Shown here piece after piece: positions 48,067-57,468 of a stretch of DNA of 64,000 nucleotides. Source of the DNA: Limnohabitans sp. 2KL-27 (lineage in GTDB: Bacteria > Pseudomonadota > Gammaproteobacteria > Burkholderiales > Burkholderiaceae_C); contig NZ_CXOP01000002.1 of NCBI RefSeq assembly GCF_001269345.1, positions 2,170,853-2,234,852 of the forward strand. Reading direction: 5' to 3'. Both the position numbers and the translations under genes were made by a program. Positions within the stretch are counted from its first letter, which is position 1, and every line of letters starts with the position of its first letter. The notes beneath the pieces were generated by a model. The model was not told the DNA's origin. It worked only from the letters and a program-made list of their open reading frames with translations, and ran no database searches.

Positions 48067-51000
48067 TCAGTGACTCAATTGATCGTCCATAGCCACCGCC
48101 TTGTTCGGACCTGGCACCACCTTGCGGGCCAGCAGTGAATACATGGTGGGTACCACAAAGATGGCCAGCAAAGTCCCCAGGCTCATGCCGCCCACAATCA
48201 CCCAGCCGATTTGGGTGCGGCTTTCGGCACCTGCCCCGGTGGCCAGCGCCAGCGGCACGGCACCGAGCACCATGGCACCTGTGGTCATCAGGATCGGGCG
48301 CAAGCGCTGGGCAGAGGCCTTGATCAGCGCTTCTTGCATCGCCATACCCTGCTCGCGCAATTGGTTGGTGAACTCCACGATCAAAATGCCGTGCTTGGTG
48401 ATCAGGCCCACCAAGGTGATCAAGCCGATTTGCGAATAGACGTTGAGCGATCCACCCGTGAACTTGAGCGCCAACAACGCCCCGATCGTGGACAGCGGCA
48501 CGGACAACATGATCACAAACGGGTCCACAAAGCTCTCAAACTGGGCCGCCAGCACCAAAAAGATGAAGAACAGCGCCAGCACAAACACGATCACCAAGGC
48601 GCCCTGCGAGCTCTTGAATTCGCGCGAAGTGCCGTTGAGCTCGGTGGTGTAGCCCGGCTTGAGCACCTTGGCTGCGGTGTCGTCCATGAACTTGATCGCT
48701 TCGCCCAAGGAATAGTCAGGCGACAAGTTGGCTGTGATCGACACCGAGCGGCGCTGACCAAAGTGGTTCAACTCGCGAGGTGACACGCTCTCGCGCACCT
48801 TCACCAGGCTCGACAAGGGGATCATGGTGTCGTTGCGGCCCCGCACCTGGATCACGTCGATGTCGTCCGGCGTATTGCGGGCGGAGGGCAAGGTCTGCAC
48901 GATCACATCGTACTGCTCGGCATCGCGCTTGTAACGGGTCACCACGCGTCCGCCCAGCATGGTCTCGATGGTTTTGGCCACCACCTCGATACTGACGCCC
49001 AACTCGGCGGCCTTGACGCGGTCCACTTCGACGCGCAGTTCTGGCTTGTTCAGGCGCAAGTCCACATCAGGCTGCAAAATGCCCGGGTTTTTGGCCACCT
49101 CGTCCATCATTTGCCGAGCCACCGCGCTCAGGTTTTGGTAGCTGTCCGAAGTCTGGATCACGAAGTTCAAAGGCCGCTCACGGAAACCCTGGCCCAGCGA
49201 TGGCGGGGTGATCGGGAAGGCATTCACGCCCGACAAGGCACCGAATTTCGGTCCCATTTCTCGGGCAATTTCCAGCGTAGTGCGTTGGCGCTCATCCCAG
49301 TCCTTGGCCCGGTAAATCACCGAGCCCTGACCCACCGTGGGGTTGCCCATGCTGGCAAAAATACGGTCGAATTCAGGGTAAGACTGGCCAATTTTTTCCA
49401 GCACACGCGCATAGCGGTCAGTGAATTCCAGGGTCGAGCCGTCGGGCGCGTTGATGGTCGCCAAAATCGTGCCCCGGTCCTCCAGCGGCGCGAGTTCTTG
49501 CTTCATGGTCGGGTAGATGTAGGCAATGCCTGCCCCGCAGGCCAACATCACGAGCAACACCAACCATCGGGCACGGGTCAGAATCAGGCGCAATAGATTT
49601 TCATAACCGGTTGACAAGGCCGTGAGCCAGCGCTCCATGCTGTGGTCAAACCAGCCGGGGTTGGGGTTATGTCGCAGCAGTTTGCTGCTGAGCATGGGCG
49701 CCAAGGTCAAGGCCACAAAACCGGACACGATCACCGCCCCAGCCAATGCCAGGGCAAACTCGCCGAACAATTTGCCCGTTCGCCCAGGCGTGAAAGCCAG
49801 GGGCGCAAACACGGCCGCCAGTGTCATGGTCATGGCCACCACGGCAAAACTGATCTCGCGCACGCCTTTGATGGCGGCAGAAAACGGGTCCAACCCTTCT
49901 TCGATGTGCCGGTAAATGTTCTCCAACACCACGATCGCATCGTCCACCACCAAGCCAATGGCCAGCACCAGTGCCAGCAAGGTCAGGGTGTTGATGGTGA
50001 AACCCGCCAAAGCCATCATGGCAAAGGCGCCAATCAGGCTGACCGGGATGGTGATGATCGGGATGATGGACGCTCGCACAGTGCGCAAAAAGACAAAGAT
50101 CACCAAAGCCACCAGCACCACAGCTTCGACGATCGTGCTGAACACGTTCTTGACGGAGCGGTCAATGAAGACCGAGTTGTCGTTGGCGATGTCGATGGTG
50201 ATGTCCCCGGGCAAATCGGCCTTCAGACGGGGGATCATCTCGCGCACCCCAGTCGACAAGTCCAGCGGGTTGGCCGTGGCTTGGCGGATCACGCCGGCCG
50301 ATATGGCCGATTGGCCGTTCAGGCGCACCAAGCTGCGGTCGTTGGCCGCGCCTTCCCGGATTTGCGCCACATCGCGCAACTTGACCGGAAAGCCATTCAC
50401 ACTGCGGATCACGATCTCGCCAAACTGTCCAGGGCGATTCAAATCGGTTTGAGAGGACACGCTGAATTCGCGGTTGGTCGACTCGATGCGCCCGGCCGGT
50501 AACTCCAGGTTGTTGCGGCGGATGGCGTCTTCCACGTCTTGCGGCGTGAGCTTGTAAGACGACAAGCGAGCGTGGTCGAGCGACACCAGCATGGCGTATT
50601 TGCGCTCGCCAAAAATGCGCACATCGGCCACGCCGGTCACGGTCTGCAGGCGCGGCTTGACCACACGGTTGACCAAATCGTTGATCTGCAAGGCGTTGAG
50701 TGTGTCGCTGGAAAAAGCCAGCCAAATCACCGGGAAGGCGTCGGCTTCCACCTTCGCAATGACGGGCTCTTCGATGGCCTGTGGCAATCGGTTGCGCACC
50801 CGAGACGTGCGGTCACGCACTTCGGCCGCGGCCGTGTCAGCGTCTTTTTCCAGCCGGAATCGGACCGTGATCTGGGACTGCTCGGCACGGCTGATGGAGG
50901 TGATCACATCCACCGCGTCGATGCCCGCAATCGAGTCCTCCAGCGGTTTGGTGACCTGCGACTCCACCACCTCGGCCGATGCGCCCACATAGCGGGTGGT

Positions 51001-51141
51001 GACGGTGACGGTGGGTTCGTCGATCTTGGGGTACTCGCGCAGCGAGAGGCTTTTGAAACTGACCGCACCGATCAGCAAGATCAGCAAGGACATGACGACC
51101 GCCAAGACTGGCCGCCGGATGGAAACTTCAGCGAGCTGCAT
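48067..51141 (-). CDS. RND efflux transporter permease (HAE1, AcrB-like)
   Basis: Inner-membrane proton-driven multidrug pump of about 1,024 residues with two six-helix repeats and large periplasmic loops. Typical stretches are FIRRPVLAVVMSLLI-like SIRRPVLAVVMSLLILLIGAVSF at the start, YPKIDEPTVTVTTRYVGASAEVVESQVTKPLEDSIAGID, the charged helix ALVLAIGLVVDDAIVVLENIYRHIEEG near residue 400 with the proton-relay aspartates, and TRTIGWV-like SRTQIGWVIVGGMSLGTLLAI near the end. I start at ATG 51141 (MQLAEVSIRRP), preceded by GAGGGG; GTG 51147 is also open. It overlaps the adaptor gene by 14 bases. No outer-membrane channel gene is adjacent. Confidence 0.94.
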   Translation of the reverse strand: MQLAEVSIRRPVLAVVMSLLILLIGAVSFKSLSLREYPKIDEPTVTVTTRYVGASAEVVESQVTKPLEDSIAGIDAVDVITSISRAEQSQITVRFRLEKDADTAAAEVRDRTSRVRNRLPQAIEEPVIAKVEADAFPVIWLAFSSDTLNALQINDLVNRVVKPRLQTVTGVADVRIFGERKYAMLVSLDHARLSSYKLTPQDVEDAIRRNNLELPAGRIESTNREFSVSSQTDLNRPGQFGEIVIRSVNGFPVKLRDVAQIREGAANDRSLVRLNGQSAISAGVIRQATANPLDLSTGVREMIPRLKADLPGDITIDIANDNSVFIDRSVKNVFSTIVEAVVLVALVIFVFLRTVRASIIPIITIPVSLIGAFAMMALAGFTINTLTLLALVLAIGLVVDDAIVVLENIYRHIEEGLDPFSAAIKGVREISFAVVAMTMTLAAVFAPLAFTPGRTGKLFGEFALALAGAVIVSGFVALTLAPMLSSKLLRHNPNPGWFDHSMERWLTALSTGYENLLRLILTRARWLVLLVMLACGAGIAYIYPTMKQELAPLEDRGTILATINAPDGSTLEFTDRYARVLEKIGQSYPEFDRIFASMGNPTVGQGSVIYRAKDWDERQRTTLEIAREMGPKFGALSGVNAFPITPPSLGQGFRERPLNFVIQTSDSYQNLSAVARQMMDEVAKNPGILQPDVDLRLNKPELRVEVDRVKAAELGVSIEVVAKTIETMLGGRVVTRYKRDAEQYDVIVQTLPSARNTPDDIDVIQVRGRNDTMIPLSSLVKVRESVSPRELNHFGQRRSVSITANLSPDYSLGEAIKFMDDTAAKVLKPGYTTELNGTSREFKSSQGALVIVFVLALFFIFLVLAAQFESFVDPFVIMLSVPLSTIGALLALKFTGGSLNVYSQIGLITLVGLITKHGILIVEFTNQLREQGMAMQEALIKASAQRLRPILMTTGAMVLGAVPLALATGAGAESRTQIGWVIVGGMSLGTLLAIFVVPTMYSLLARKVVPGPNKAVAMDDQLSH

Positions 51142-52459
51142 CGGCACCCCTCAGGCAAGGGTTGGGACCCGACAGGGCCACAGGCTTGGCTGGCGGCTGT
51201 GCTGGCTTGGCCGAGGCACTGGGTGCGCCGGCAGCTGCAGGGGCTGGGCCACCCGGGACTGAGGCCGATGCGGCAGGCGCAGCCGATGCGCCAGCCGCTG
51301 GTGCGCCAGCCGGCGCCGGCCCACCAGCGGGACGGCCACCGCCAGGCTGTGACAAATCCACCACGCGCACAGCAGTGCCGTCTTTTTGCAAACGCTGATG
51401 ACCTGCAGTCACCACGGTGTCGCCTGCGGCCAGGCCTTCCAGAATCTCGACCTTGCCCGGCAGGCGCAGGCCGACCTTGACCGCCACGCGTTCGGAGACC
51501 CGGACATCGGGCTTGTCTCCTGCCACGACTTTGACCACAAAGGTGCGACCGCCTTGCGGGATGATGGCCTCTTCAGGGATCACCAGCGCGTTGTCACGCA
51601 CACCAAACACCACATTGACCCGGGCAAACATGCCCGGACGCAGTTGTTGTTGGCGGTTGTCGATGCAGCCCCTGACCCCCACAGAGCGGCCATTGGCCTC
51701 GATCAAGGGGTCCACCGCCTGAACGATGGCCGAGAAGGGGCGGCCCGGCAAGGCGTCCACCGTCAGCTGGGCCTTTTGTCCAGCCCGGATCTTGGCCTGA
51801 AAGCGCTCGGGCAAACGGAAATCGACCAGCACGGCATCGATGTCCTCGATGTTGACCATGTCGGCGCCGTCCTTGAGGTAATCACCCACGTTGATTTGCT
51901 TGAGACCAGTGATCCCGTCGAACGGGGCCAGCACTTTGAGGCGCTGCAAGGTGGCATCGGCCAAGGCCAGCTTGGCCCGCGAGACTTCCAGCGCAGCCCC
52001 GCTTTCATCGAGGGATCGCTTGCTGATGAAGTTTTGCGTCACCAGCTCCTGGTTGCGCTTGTGGTTGGCCTCGGCAATCGACAGCTCGGCCTTGGCCTGT
52101 GACAACTGGGCTTGCTGCAGCTGGTCTTCAAATTGAACCAGCACCTGGCCTTTGCGCACACGCTGGCCATCGTTGAAGAAAATCTTCTGGACTCGCCCAC
52201 CCACCTCGGGTCGCAGCATCACACCTTGGCGAGAGCGCAAACTGCCCACCGCTTGGGTTTCGTCGACCAGGGTCATGGTGTCCACCTTGGCCACCTCCAC
52301 AGCGGGGGCTCGAGCAGGGCCTGCTGGTGCGGCTGCCGTGGTGGCAGGTTTGGCCGCTTCGCCCGACGCACTGCCTTTGTTTTGAAGCCACCAGGCCGCA
52401 CCGGACGCCACGCCCACACCCACCAACGCCAACACAGCGTATTTTTTCTTGTAAGCCAT
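51128..52459 (-). CDS. RND efflux periplasmic adaptor subunit
   Basis: Membrane-fusion protein of 443 residues linking the pump to an outer-membrane channel. The N-terminal segment KYAVLALVGVGVASGAAWWL is a signal anchor. The biotinyl-lipoyl halves are around VGSLRSRQGVMLRPEVGGRVQKIFFNDGQRVRKGQVLVQ and LAPFDGITGLKQINVGDYL. The beta-barrel region follows with GRSVGVRGCIDNRQQQLRPGMFARVNVVF. The last 60 residues are an unusual Ala/Pro/Gly-rich tail (GGGRPAGGPAPAGAPAAGAS...) of low complexity. It is the first gene of the two-gene pump operon. Confidence 0.9.
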   Translation of the reverse strand: MAYKKKYAVLALVGVGVASGAAWWLQNKGSASGEAAKPATTAAAPAGPARAPAVEVAKVDTMTLVDETQAVGSLRSRQGVMLRPEVGGRVQKIFFNDGQRVRKGQVLVQFEDQLQQAQLSQAKAELSIAEANHKRNQELVTQNFISKRSLDESGAALEVSRAKLALADATLQRLKVLAPFDGITGLKQINVGDYLKDGADMVNIEDIDAVLVDFRLPERFQAKIRAGQKAQLTVDALPGRPFSAIVQAVDPLIEANGRSVGVRGCIDNRQQQLRPGMFARVNVVFGVRDNALVIPEEAIIPQGGRTFVVKVVAGDKPDVRVSERVAVKVGLRLPGKVEILEGLAAGDTVVTAGHQRLQKDGTAVRVVDLSQPGGGRPAGGPAPAGAPAAGASAAPAASASVPGGPAPAAAGAPSASAKPAQPPAKPVALSGPNPCLRGADAAR

Positions 52460-52504
52460 TCAGATCTCTCTCAGGTTGAATTCACCAAGACTGACAGAAT
52501 GTAA

Positions 52505-52537
52505 CAGCGCCGCCCCATTTGCCCAATGGGCTGCGCT
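52505..52537 (-). other. Hairpin between rnhA and the efflux operon
   Basis: AGCGC...CCCATT-TGCCC-AATGGG...GCGCT folds as two stacked stems, without a T run. A run of nine Gs lies at about 52564-52572. The 151-base gap otherwise holds the efflux promoter, which I cannot locate precisely. Confidence 0.3.
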
Positions 52538-52610
52538 CAGCTGTTTGGAGGCATGGGGTCGCGGGGGGGGGAGCAGGTCAACGGCGGCCAGCCCGGCCCA
52601 AACAGCGCTT

Positions 52611-53057
52611 TCAGCGGCCCAAAGCTTTCTCAACGCCTTGGTTGGCCAGCGCATCCGCCCGCTCGTTGCCCGGATCGCCGTTGTGGCCCTTGACCCAGCG
52701 CCAGTCGATTTGGTGTCCCGAAGTGGACACCACCGTGTCCAGTTTTTGCCACAAGTCGGCATTTTTGACGGGCTGCTTGGCGGCAGTGCGCCAGCCCCGG
52801 GCTTTCCAGCCGTGAATCCACTCGGTGATGCCTTTGCGCACGTATTCGCTGTCCAGGTACAGCGTGACCCGGCAGGGGCGCTTCAAAGCCAGCAGGCCTT
52901 CGATGACGGCGGTCATCTCCATGCGGTTGTTGGTGGTGTTCAGCTCGCCGCCAAAGAGCTCTTGAACGTGCTGGCCCGACTGCAGGCGAACGCCCCAGCC
53001 ACCCGGGCCGGGATTGCCCTTGCAGGCACCATCGGTGTGAATTTCAACGTGGGTCAA
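52611..53057 (-). CDS. rnhA: Ribonuclease HI
   Basis: Degrades the RNA strand of RNA-DNA hybrids. The catalytic acids are in [20 protein letters not shown] (Asp10), [18 protein letters not shown] (Glu48), [12 protein letters not shown] (Asp70) and [16 protein letters not shown] (His and last Asp). At 148 residues it is the E. coli length. No ATG is available; the start is probably TTG 53057 (product [10 protein letters not shown]) or the adjacent TTG 53060. It overlaps the end of the methyltransferase gene. The gloB-methyltransferase-rnhA order parallels E. coli gloB-yafS-rnhA, but dnaQ does not follow here. Confidence 0.93.
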   Translation of the reverse strand: MTHVEIHTDGACKGNPGPGGWGVRLQSGQHVQELFGGELNTTNNRMEMTAVIEGLLALKRPCRVTLYLDSEYVRKGITEWIHGWKARGWRTAAKQPVKNADLWQKLDTVVSTSGHQIDWRWVKGHNGDPGNERADALANQGVEKALGR

Positions 53058-53874
53058 CAAACTCTTTCGGGGCCGTGGCTTGGCCCATGGTGGTGTCTGA
53101 ACGGGCCACCGGTACGGTGGCCGCAGCGGGCGATCGTACCGTGCGCCAGCGGCGTCCATCGATCAAGCGGCCGCCGGGCACCCTTTTGGTGGCCATGATC
53201 AGGTACACCCCGCCCAAAATCGGCCACCAGCGCTCCCCCAGCGTGTCCATCCACTGCAACCGCTGCATCCAGCGTTCGCTGCCCAAGGCTGGGGTCCATC
53301 CGCCAAATCGGCTGACCTGCACCTCAAAACCGAGCAAACGCAACCAGTCACGCAAACGCCGGTAGCCAATCAAGGCGGCCACATGTGCATCGCCCAGCCC
53401 TGCGCCGCGCCCTCCACGTGTTTGCGGCCAACCCCACAAACTCCAAGGATTGAGCCCGGTGATCAACACCTGTCCCTCCGGGATCAGGACACGCTCGACT
53501 TCGCGCAAACAGGCATGCGGATCGGCCGAGCGCTCCAGCGTATGGGGCAAAACCACCAAGTCCAAGCTGTCGGCAGCCCAAGGCCATGCCCGGCTGTCCA
53601 GGCAGACATGCGCCCCCTCAGCTTGGGCCTCTGCTGGCTGCGTCAAGATGGGTTCGAATTCGGCCCGGGCCATCCAGCGGTGCGGCATCCGGTTGCTGCG
53701 CAGGGCCTGCAACTGGGGCCAGCCCAGTTGCACCGCGTGGTATCCAAACACATCAGCCAGCAAGTCATCGGCCTGCTGCTGCTCCCAAGCCAGCAGGCGC
53801 GAAGCCACCGGCTGCCCCAAACGGGCCAACCAAGCGTCACCTGAATACTGGCTTTCTATAATCTGACTCTCCAT
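53044..53874 (-). CDS. SAM-dependent methyltransferase (YafS-like, UbiE/class I)
   Basis: A class I methyltransferase of about 276 residues. The N-terminal part ([47 protein letters not shown]) is typical of the YafS group. The SAM-domain features include [45 protein letters not shown] near residues 105-150. The substrate is unknown. The start is uncertain: ATG 53874 shares its CATG with the gloB start on the other strand; ATG 53883 and TTG 53907 lie further inside gloB. The conserved position next to gloB and rnhA supports the YafS assignment. Confidence 0.85.
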   Translation of the reverse strand: MESQIIESQYSGDAWLARLGQPVASRLLAWEQQQADDLLADVFGYHAVQLGWPQLQALRSNRMPHRWMARAEFEPILTQPAEAQAEGAHVCLDSRAWPWAADSLDLVVLPHTLERSADPHACLREVERVLIPEGQVLITGLNPWSLWGWPQTRGGRGAGLGDAHVAALIGYRRLRDWLRLLGFEVQVSRFGGWTPALGSERWMQRLQWMDTLGERWWPILGGVYLIMATKRVPGGRLIDGRRWRTVRSPAAATVPVARSDTTMGQATAPKEFVDPR

Positions 53875-54643
53875 GAAACTCATTGCACTGCCCGCATTCT
53901 CGGACAACTACATCTGGTTGTTGCACGACGACCACCACGCCTTGGTGGTGGACCCCGGGGACAGTGCGCCTGTGCTGGCCTGGTTGGGACAGCACCCTGG
54001 GGTGCGGCTGGACTTGATTTTAGTCACCCACCACCATGCAGACCACACAGGCGGCCTCGCCGACCTGGTGGAACGCACGGGGGCGCAGGTGGTCGGCCCG
54101 GCCTTGGAAAAAATGCCCGTTCAGGCCCGCGGGCTGCAGCAAGGCGACCGCCTGGACTGGCACGGCTTGTGTTTTGAGGTCCATGAGGTTCCGGGGCACA
54201 CCTTGGGACACATCGCTTTTTGGGCACACCCTGCCCCACAAGACCCGCTCCTTTTTTGTGGCGACACCCTGTTTTCGGGCGGCTGCGGTCGTCTGTTTGA
54301 AGGCACGCCGGCCCAAATGCTCGACTCCCTGGACCGTTTGGCCGCCCTGCCTGGCAGCACCCGCGTTTGCTGTGCCCATGAATACACCCTGTCGAACCTG
54401 AAATTTGCCCGGGCGGTCGACCCCGACAACCTGGTCCTGCGGGAATACACCGAAACTTGCACCGCCCTGCGCCAGCAAAACCTGGCCACCCTGCCTGTTG
54501 CGCTGTCGATCGAGCGCGCGATCAACCCATTTTTACGCAGCCGCAGCAGTGCTGTTGTCCGCGCCGTGCGCCAGCGCGATTCCCACGCGCAGGACGATGT
54601 CACGACTTTTGCCGCACTGCGCTCATGGAAGAACGAATTTTGA
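53873..54643 (+). CDS. gloB: Hydroxyacylglutathione hydrolase (glyoxalase II)
   Basis: Hydrolyses S-lactoylglutathione to lactate and glutathione in methylglyoxal detoxification. The dinuclear metal site THHHADHTGG lies near residue 53, further ligands in HEVPGHTLGHIAFW near residue 110, the bridging aspartate in LLFCGDTLFSGGCGRLFEG near residue 130, and the last histidine in VCCAHEYTLSNLKFA near residue 170. The C-terminal glutathione-binding part includes INPFLRSR. The length is 256 residues. It is divergent from the methyltransferase, with overlapping start codons, and its stop overlaps the mltD start region. Confidence 0.94.
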   Translation: MKLIALPAFSDNYIWLLHDDHHALVVDPGDSAPVLAWLGQHPGVRLDLILVTHHHADHTGGLADLVERTGAQVVGPALEKMPVQARGLQQGDRLDWHGLCFEVHEVPGHTLGHIAFWAHPAPQDPLLFCGDTLFSGGCGRLFEGTPAQMLDSLDRLAALPGSTRVCCAHEYTLSNLKFARAVDPDNLVLREYTETCTALRQQNLATLPVALSIERAINPFLRSRSSAVVRAVRQRDSHAQDDVTTFAALRSWKNEF

Positions 54644-56211
54644 CCACCCCACTTTCCAGCCACAGCCCGACAAAGGCGTTTGTTGAATGCGGTGCCGCCA
54701 GGCACTGGCTGCCTGCCGTTTGCTTGGGCCTGAGCCTGCTGCTGGGGGCCTGCGCGAGCGCGCCAACGTCCAGCTCGGAACAGCCCCCCCCCTCGACACC
54801 GGTGCCTGCCACCCCGCAAGCCGAGCAAAAGGTCGCATCCGAGCCCGAAAAAGTCCCGGCCGTGACGGCCGAGGCTTCTGTGGCGCTCAAACCCCAAGGT
54901 CATTTGGGGTTGACCCCACCCACCGATGTGTGGGAACGCATTCGGCGCGGTTTTGCCATGCCCGATCTGGACAACGACCTGGTCCGCAACCGAGAGCAGT
55001 GGTATTCCAGCCGTCCCGACTACATGCTGCGCATGACCGAGCGCTCGCGCCCGTACTTGTTTCATGTGGTGGAGGAGCTCGAGCGACGCAAAATGCCCAC
55101 CGAGCTGGCCTTGCTGCCCTTCATCGAGTCGGCCTTCAATCCCCAGGCTGTCTCCAGTGCCAAAGCGGCAGGCATGTGGCAGTTCATGCCCGCCACCGGC
55201 AAGTACTTCGACTTGAAGCAAAACCTGTTTCGGGACGACCGCCGGGACGTGCTGGAATCGACACGCGCTGCGCTCGATTACCTGCAAAAACTCTACAACC
55301 TGTTTGGCGACTGGCACTTGGCGCTGGCCGCCTACAACTGGGGCGAAGGCAGTGTGGGCCGTGCGCTCGCACGCAACAAAGCCCAGGGCAAACCGCTGAC
55401 CTACAGAGACTTGAGCATGCCCAATGAAACCCGTTACTACGTGCCCAAGCTGCAAGCGGTCAAAAACATCATCGCCCACCCCGAAGCATTCAACGCACAG
55501 CTGCCCCTGATCCAGAACCACCCCTACTTCAAAAGTGTCCCCATTGAGCGGGACATTGACGTGGCCGTTGCCGTCAAGCTTGCAGCCGTGAGCCTGGGAG
55601 ACTTCAAGGCACTCAACCCTTCGATGAACCGCCCGGTCATTTTGGCGGCGGGCACCCCCCAAATCCTGCTGCCCTGGGACAATGCCACGGTGTTTGAGCG
55701 CAACTTGCAAGCCCATGCCAACCGGCCCTTGGCCACCTGGACAGCATGGCAAGCTCCTCGCACCATGAAACCGGAGGACGTGGCGCAGCTGCTGGACATG
55801 CCTGTTGAGCAACTGCGGTCGGTCAACGGCATCCCCCCAAGGATGATGGTCACAGCCGGCTCCACTTTGCTGGTCCACCGCAAAGGGCGACTGGACAAAG
55901 ATGTGACGGAACACCTGGCTGACAACGGCCACCTGGGCCTGGCCCCTGAAGTGGTGCTCAAAAGGATTGCCGTCAAGGCACGCCAAGGTGACTCACTGGC
56001 CAGCCTGGCCGCACGACATGGTGTTTCAGAAGCGAACATGGCCTCTTGGAACAAACTCAAGCCCAATGCCCGATTGAGAGCAGGCCAAAACCTGACCATT
56101 CTGGTGCCTTCTCAAGCCTCGAGGCGCGTGGCCCGCAGCAGTCCGGGCCAGTCCGCCAAACCCAAAGCGTCCGCGAAACCGCTCAACAAGTCCAGCCAGC
56201 CCCAACGCTGA
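54625..56211 (+). CDS. mltD: Membrane-bound lytic murein transglycosylase D
   Basis: Outer-membrane lipoprotein that cleaves peptidoglycan glycan strands with 1,6-anhydro product formation. The lipobox is LLLGACAS (cysteine near residue 39). A proline-rich linker follows. The SLT catalytic domain begins near residue 135; its glutamate is in ALLPFIESAFNPQAVSSAKAAGMWQFMPATGKYF, with AAYNWGEGSVGRAL later. One clear LysM domain lies at the C-terminus (VKARQGDSLASLAARHGVSEANMASWNKL), and a weaker one near residue 390. I start at ATG 54625 (MEERILTTPLSS), 528 residues, overlapping gloB by 19 bases. Confidence 0.9.
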   Translation: MEERILTTPLSSHSPTKAFVECGAARHWLPAVCLGLSLLLGACASAPTSSSEQPPPSTPVPATPQAEQKVASEPEKVPAVTAEASVALKPQGHLGLTPPTDVWERIRRGFAMPDLDNDLVRNREQWYSSRPDYMLRMTERSRPYLFHVVEELERRKMPTELALLPFIESAFNPQAVSSAKAAGMWQFMPATGKYFDLKQNLFRDDRRDVLESTRAALDYLQKLYNLFGDWHLALAAYNWGEGSVGRALARNKAQGKPLTYRDLSMPNETRYYVPKLQAVKNIIAHPEAFNAQLPLIQNHPYFKSVPIERDIDVAVAVKLAAVSLGDFKALNPSMNRPVILAAGTPQILLPWDNATVFERNLQAHANRPLATWTAWQAPRTMKPEDVAQLLDMPVEQLRSVNGIPPRMMVTAGSTLLVHRKGRLDKDVTEHLADNGHLGLAPEVVLKRIAVKARQGDSLASLAARHGVSEANMASWNKLKPNARLRAGQNLTILVPSQASRRVARSSPGQSAKPKASAKPLNKSSQPQR

Positions 56212-56249
56212 TGGGGGTGCGCTGAAAACGCTGCCCGTCCGCAGACCGC

Positions 56250-57281
56250 TCAGGCTGCGAAACGGTTTTTGGACTTCACCGCAAAGCCATTGGTGTAGGT
56301 CGGCATCAAAGGCAGGCGGGCGCTGTTCAAACGTCCGGGCAAACGGGTGTGCACACGCCAGGCATTGGCCACGGCGTCCGCAGCAAACAAGCCGTCCAGC
56401 GCATAGGACTCGCGCAATTTTTCGAAAGCGCCCAGATAAATGGCCCGATCGCCCATCCAGTGGTAGGCAGGGACCGTCTTCAGGATATCGGTCAAGCCAG
56501 CCGTTTGGAGCCATTTCAGGGCATGCACCACCGCGTCGCTCAAGGCCTGGGCCAGCTCGGTCTGACGCTGCAAAAAATCAGCCTTTGCAAACAAACACGC
56601 CCCAGGAACCGGGCCACCCATCAGTTTGCGCGTGGACATCAGGGTGCGCGCTTCAGCCAACACCCGAATGTCGTTTTTTTGTTCCAGTCCGTACATGAGC
56701 GGATCGGGGTTGCACAAAAGGTCGATGGCACCACCGCGCAGGGCATCGGCCGCTGCCGCAGAAGAGCCCACTTCGACAAAAACCACGTCTTCTGGCAACA
56801 AGCCATTTTGCAAAAGCCACTGGCAGGTCATCCAATAAGTGCTGGAGTCCAGTGAGGTCACGCCAAAACGGGCGCCTTTGAGCGACATGGTGGAACGAAG
56901 CTCCAGCCTAGAAGCCACACCCAGGCTGACCTGGGGCGTTCGCCCGATTTGTACAAAGGCTTGGTAATTCAAGCCTTTGGCCTGCAAGCCAAACACATGG
57001 TCAAAGGCTCCGGCCACCACATCGGCCTGGCCCTGCAAAGCACTGGTCAGGGCTTTGGCGCCGGATTCGTGCGCCAGCCAATCGACCGAAATTCCCGCTT
57101 GCCTGAAGTAGCCCAATTGATCGGCCAGGGTGAGCGGTAAGTGGTAGAGGCTTTGGCGGGCCGGCAATGCGATGGTCACCCTGCGCAATGACTCCGCCGA
57201 CGCGTTGGACGCGCAAGTGCCTGCCCAAGCGCCCATGCCTGACAGCAAAAGTTGTCGTCGTCGCCCATTGACGCCAGACAC
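56250..57281 (-). CDS. ABC-type substrate-binding protein (SsuA/NMT1-like), orphan
   Basis: A 343-residue exported binding protein of the NMT1/THI5/SsuA fold. The start GRRRQLLLSGMGAWAGTCASNASAES carries an arginine-rich signal peptide. The mature part has VTIALPARQSLYHLPLTLADQLGYFRQAGISVDWL and GQADVVAGAFDHVFGLQAKG; GAIDLLCNPDPLMYGLE lies near residue 190. I choose GTG 57281 (product MSGVNGRRRQ) because AGGAG lies seven bases upstream; the ATG at 57308 falls inside a large palindrome. Ligands in this family are sulfonates, nitrate, taurine, pyrimidine precursors or riboflavin-like compounds. No permease or ATPase gene is adjacent. Confidence 0.8.
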   Translation of the reverse strand: MSGVNGRRRQLLLSGMGAWAGTCASNASAESLRRVTIALPARQSLYHLPLTLADQLGYFRQAGISVDWLAHESGAKALTSALQGQADVVAGAFDHVFGLQAKGLNYQAFVQIGRTPQVSLGVASRLELRSTMSLKGARFGVTSLDSSTYWMTCQWLLQNGLLPEDVVFVEVGSSAAAADALRGGAIDLLCNPDPLMYGLEQKNDIRVLAEARTLMSTRKLMGGPVPGACLFAKADFLQRQTELAQALSDAVVHALKWLQTAGLTDILKTVPAYHWMGDRAIYLGAFEKLRESYALDGLFAADAVANAWRVHTRLPGRLNSARLPLMPTYTNGFAVKSKNRFAA

Positions 57282-57290
57282 AAACCGACT

Positions 57291-57322
57291 CCTGTGAACA
57301 TCGAACATTCGATGTTCACAGG
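57291..57322. promoter_or_regulatory. 32-bp perfect inverted repeat at the orphan binding-protein gene
   Basis: CCTGTGAACATCGAA and TTCGATGTTCACAGG are perfect 15-bp arms with a two-base spacer. The left edge touches the AGGAG ribosome binding site of the binding-protein gene, so either a protein operator or an RNA hairpin here would affect expression. Confidence 0.65.
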
Positions 57323-57468
57323 ATAAGGACTGGCGCTGAGCGGCGCATCGGGATTGTTCCCGAGCGGGTTTTCACGTAATGGATTTCGGGTAATTGACAA
57401 GTCCCGATCTCCAGCACATCCAGCCCTGGCGCTGTGCACCGCCCCTTGATGGGGGGCTGGCCAGCCGT

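Noticed and set aside
54121..55986. 621-codon minus-strand open frame
   Set aside because: It is antisense to gloB and mltD, both of which show strong family motifs.
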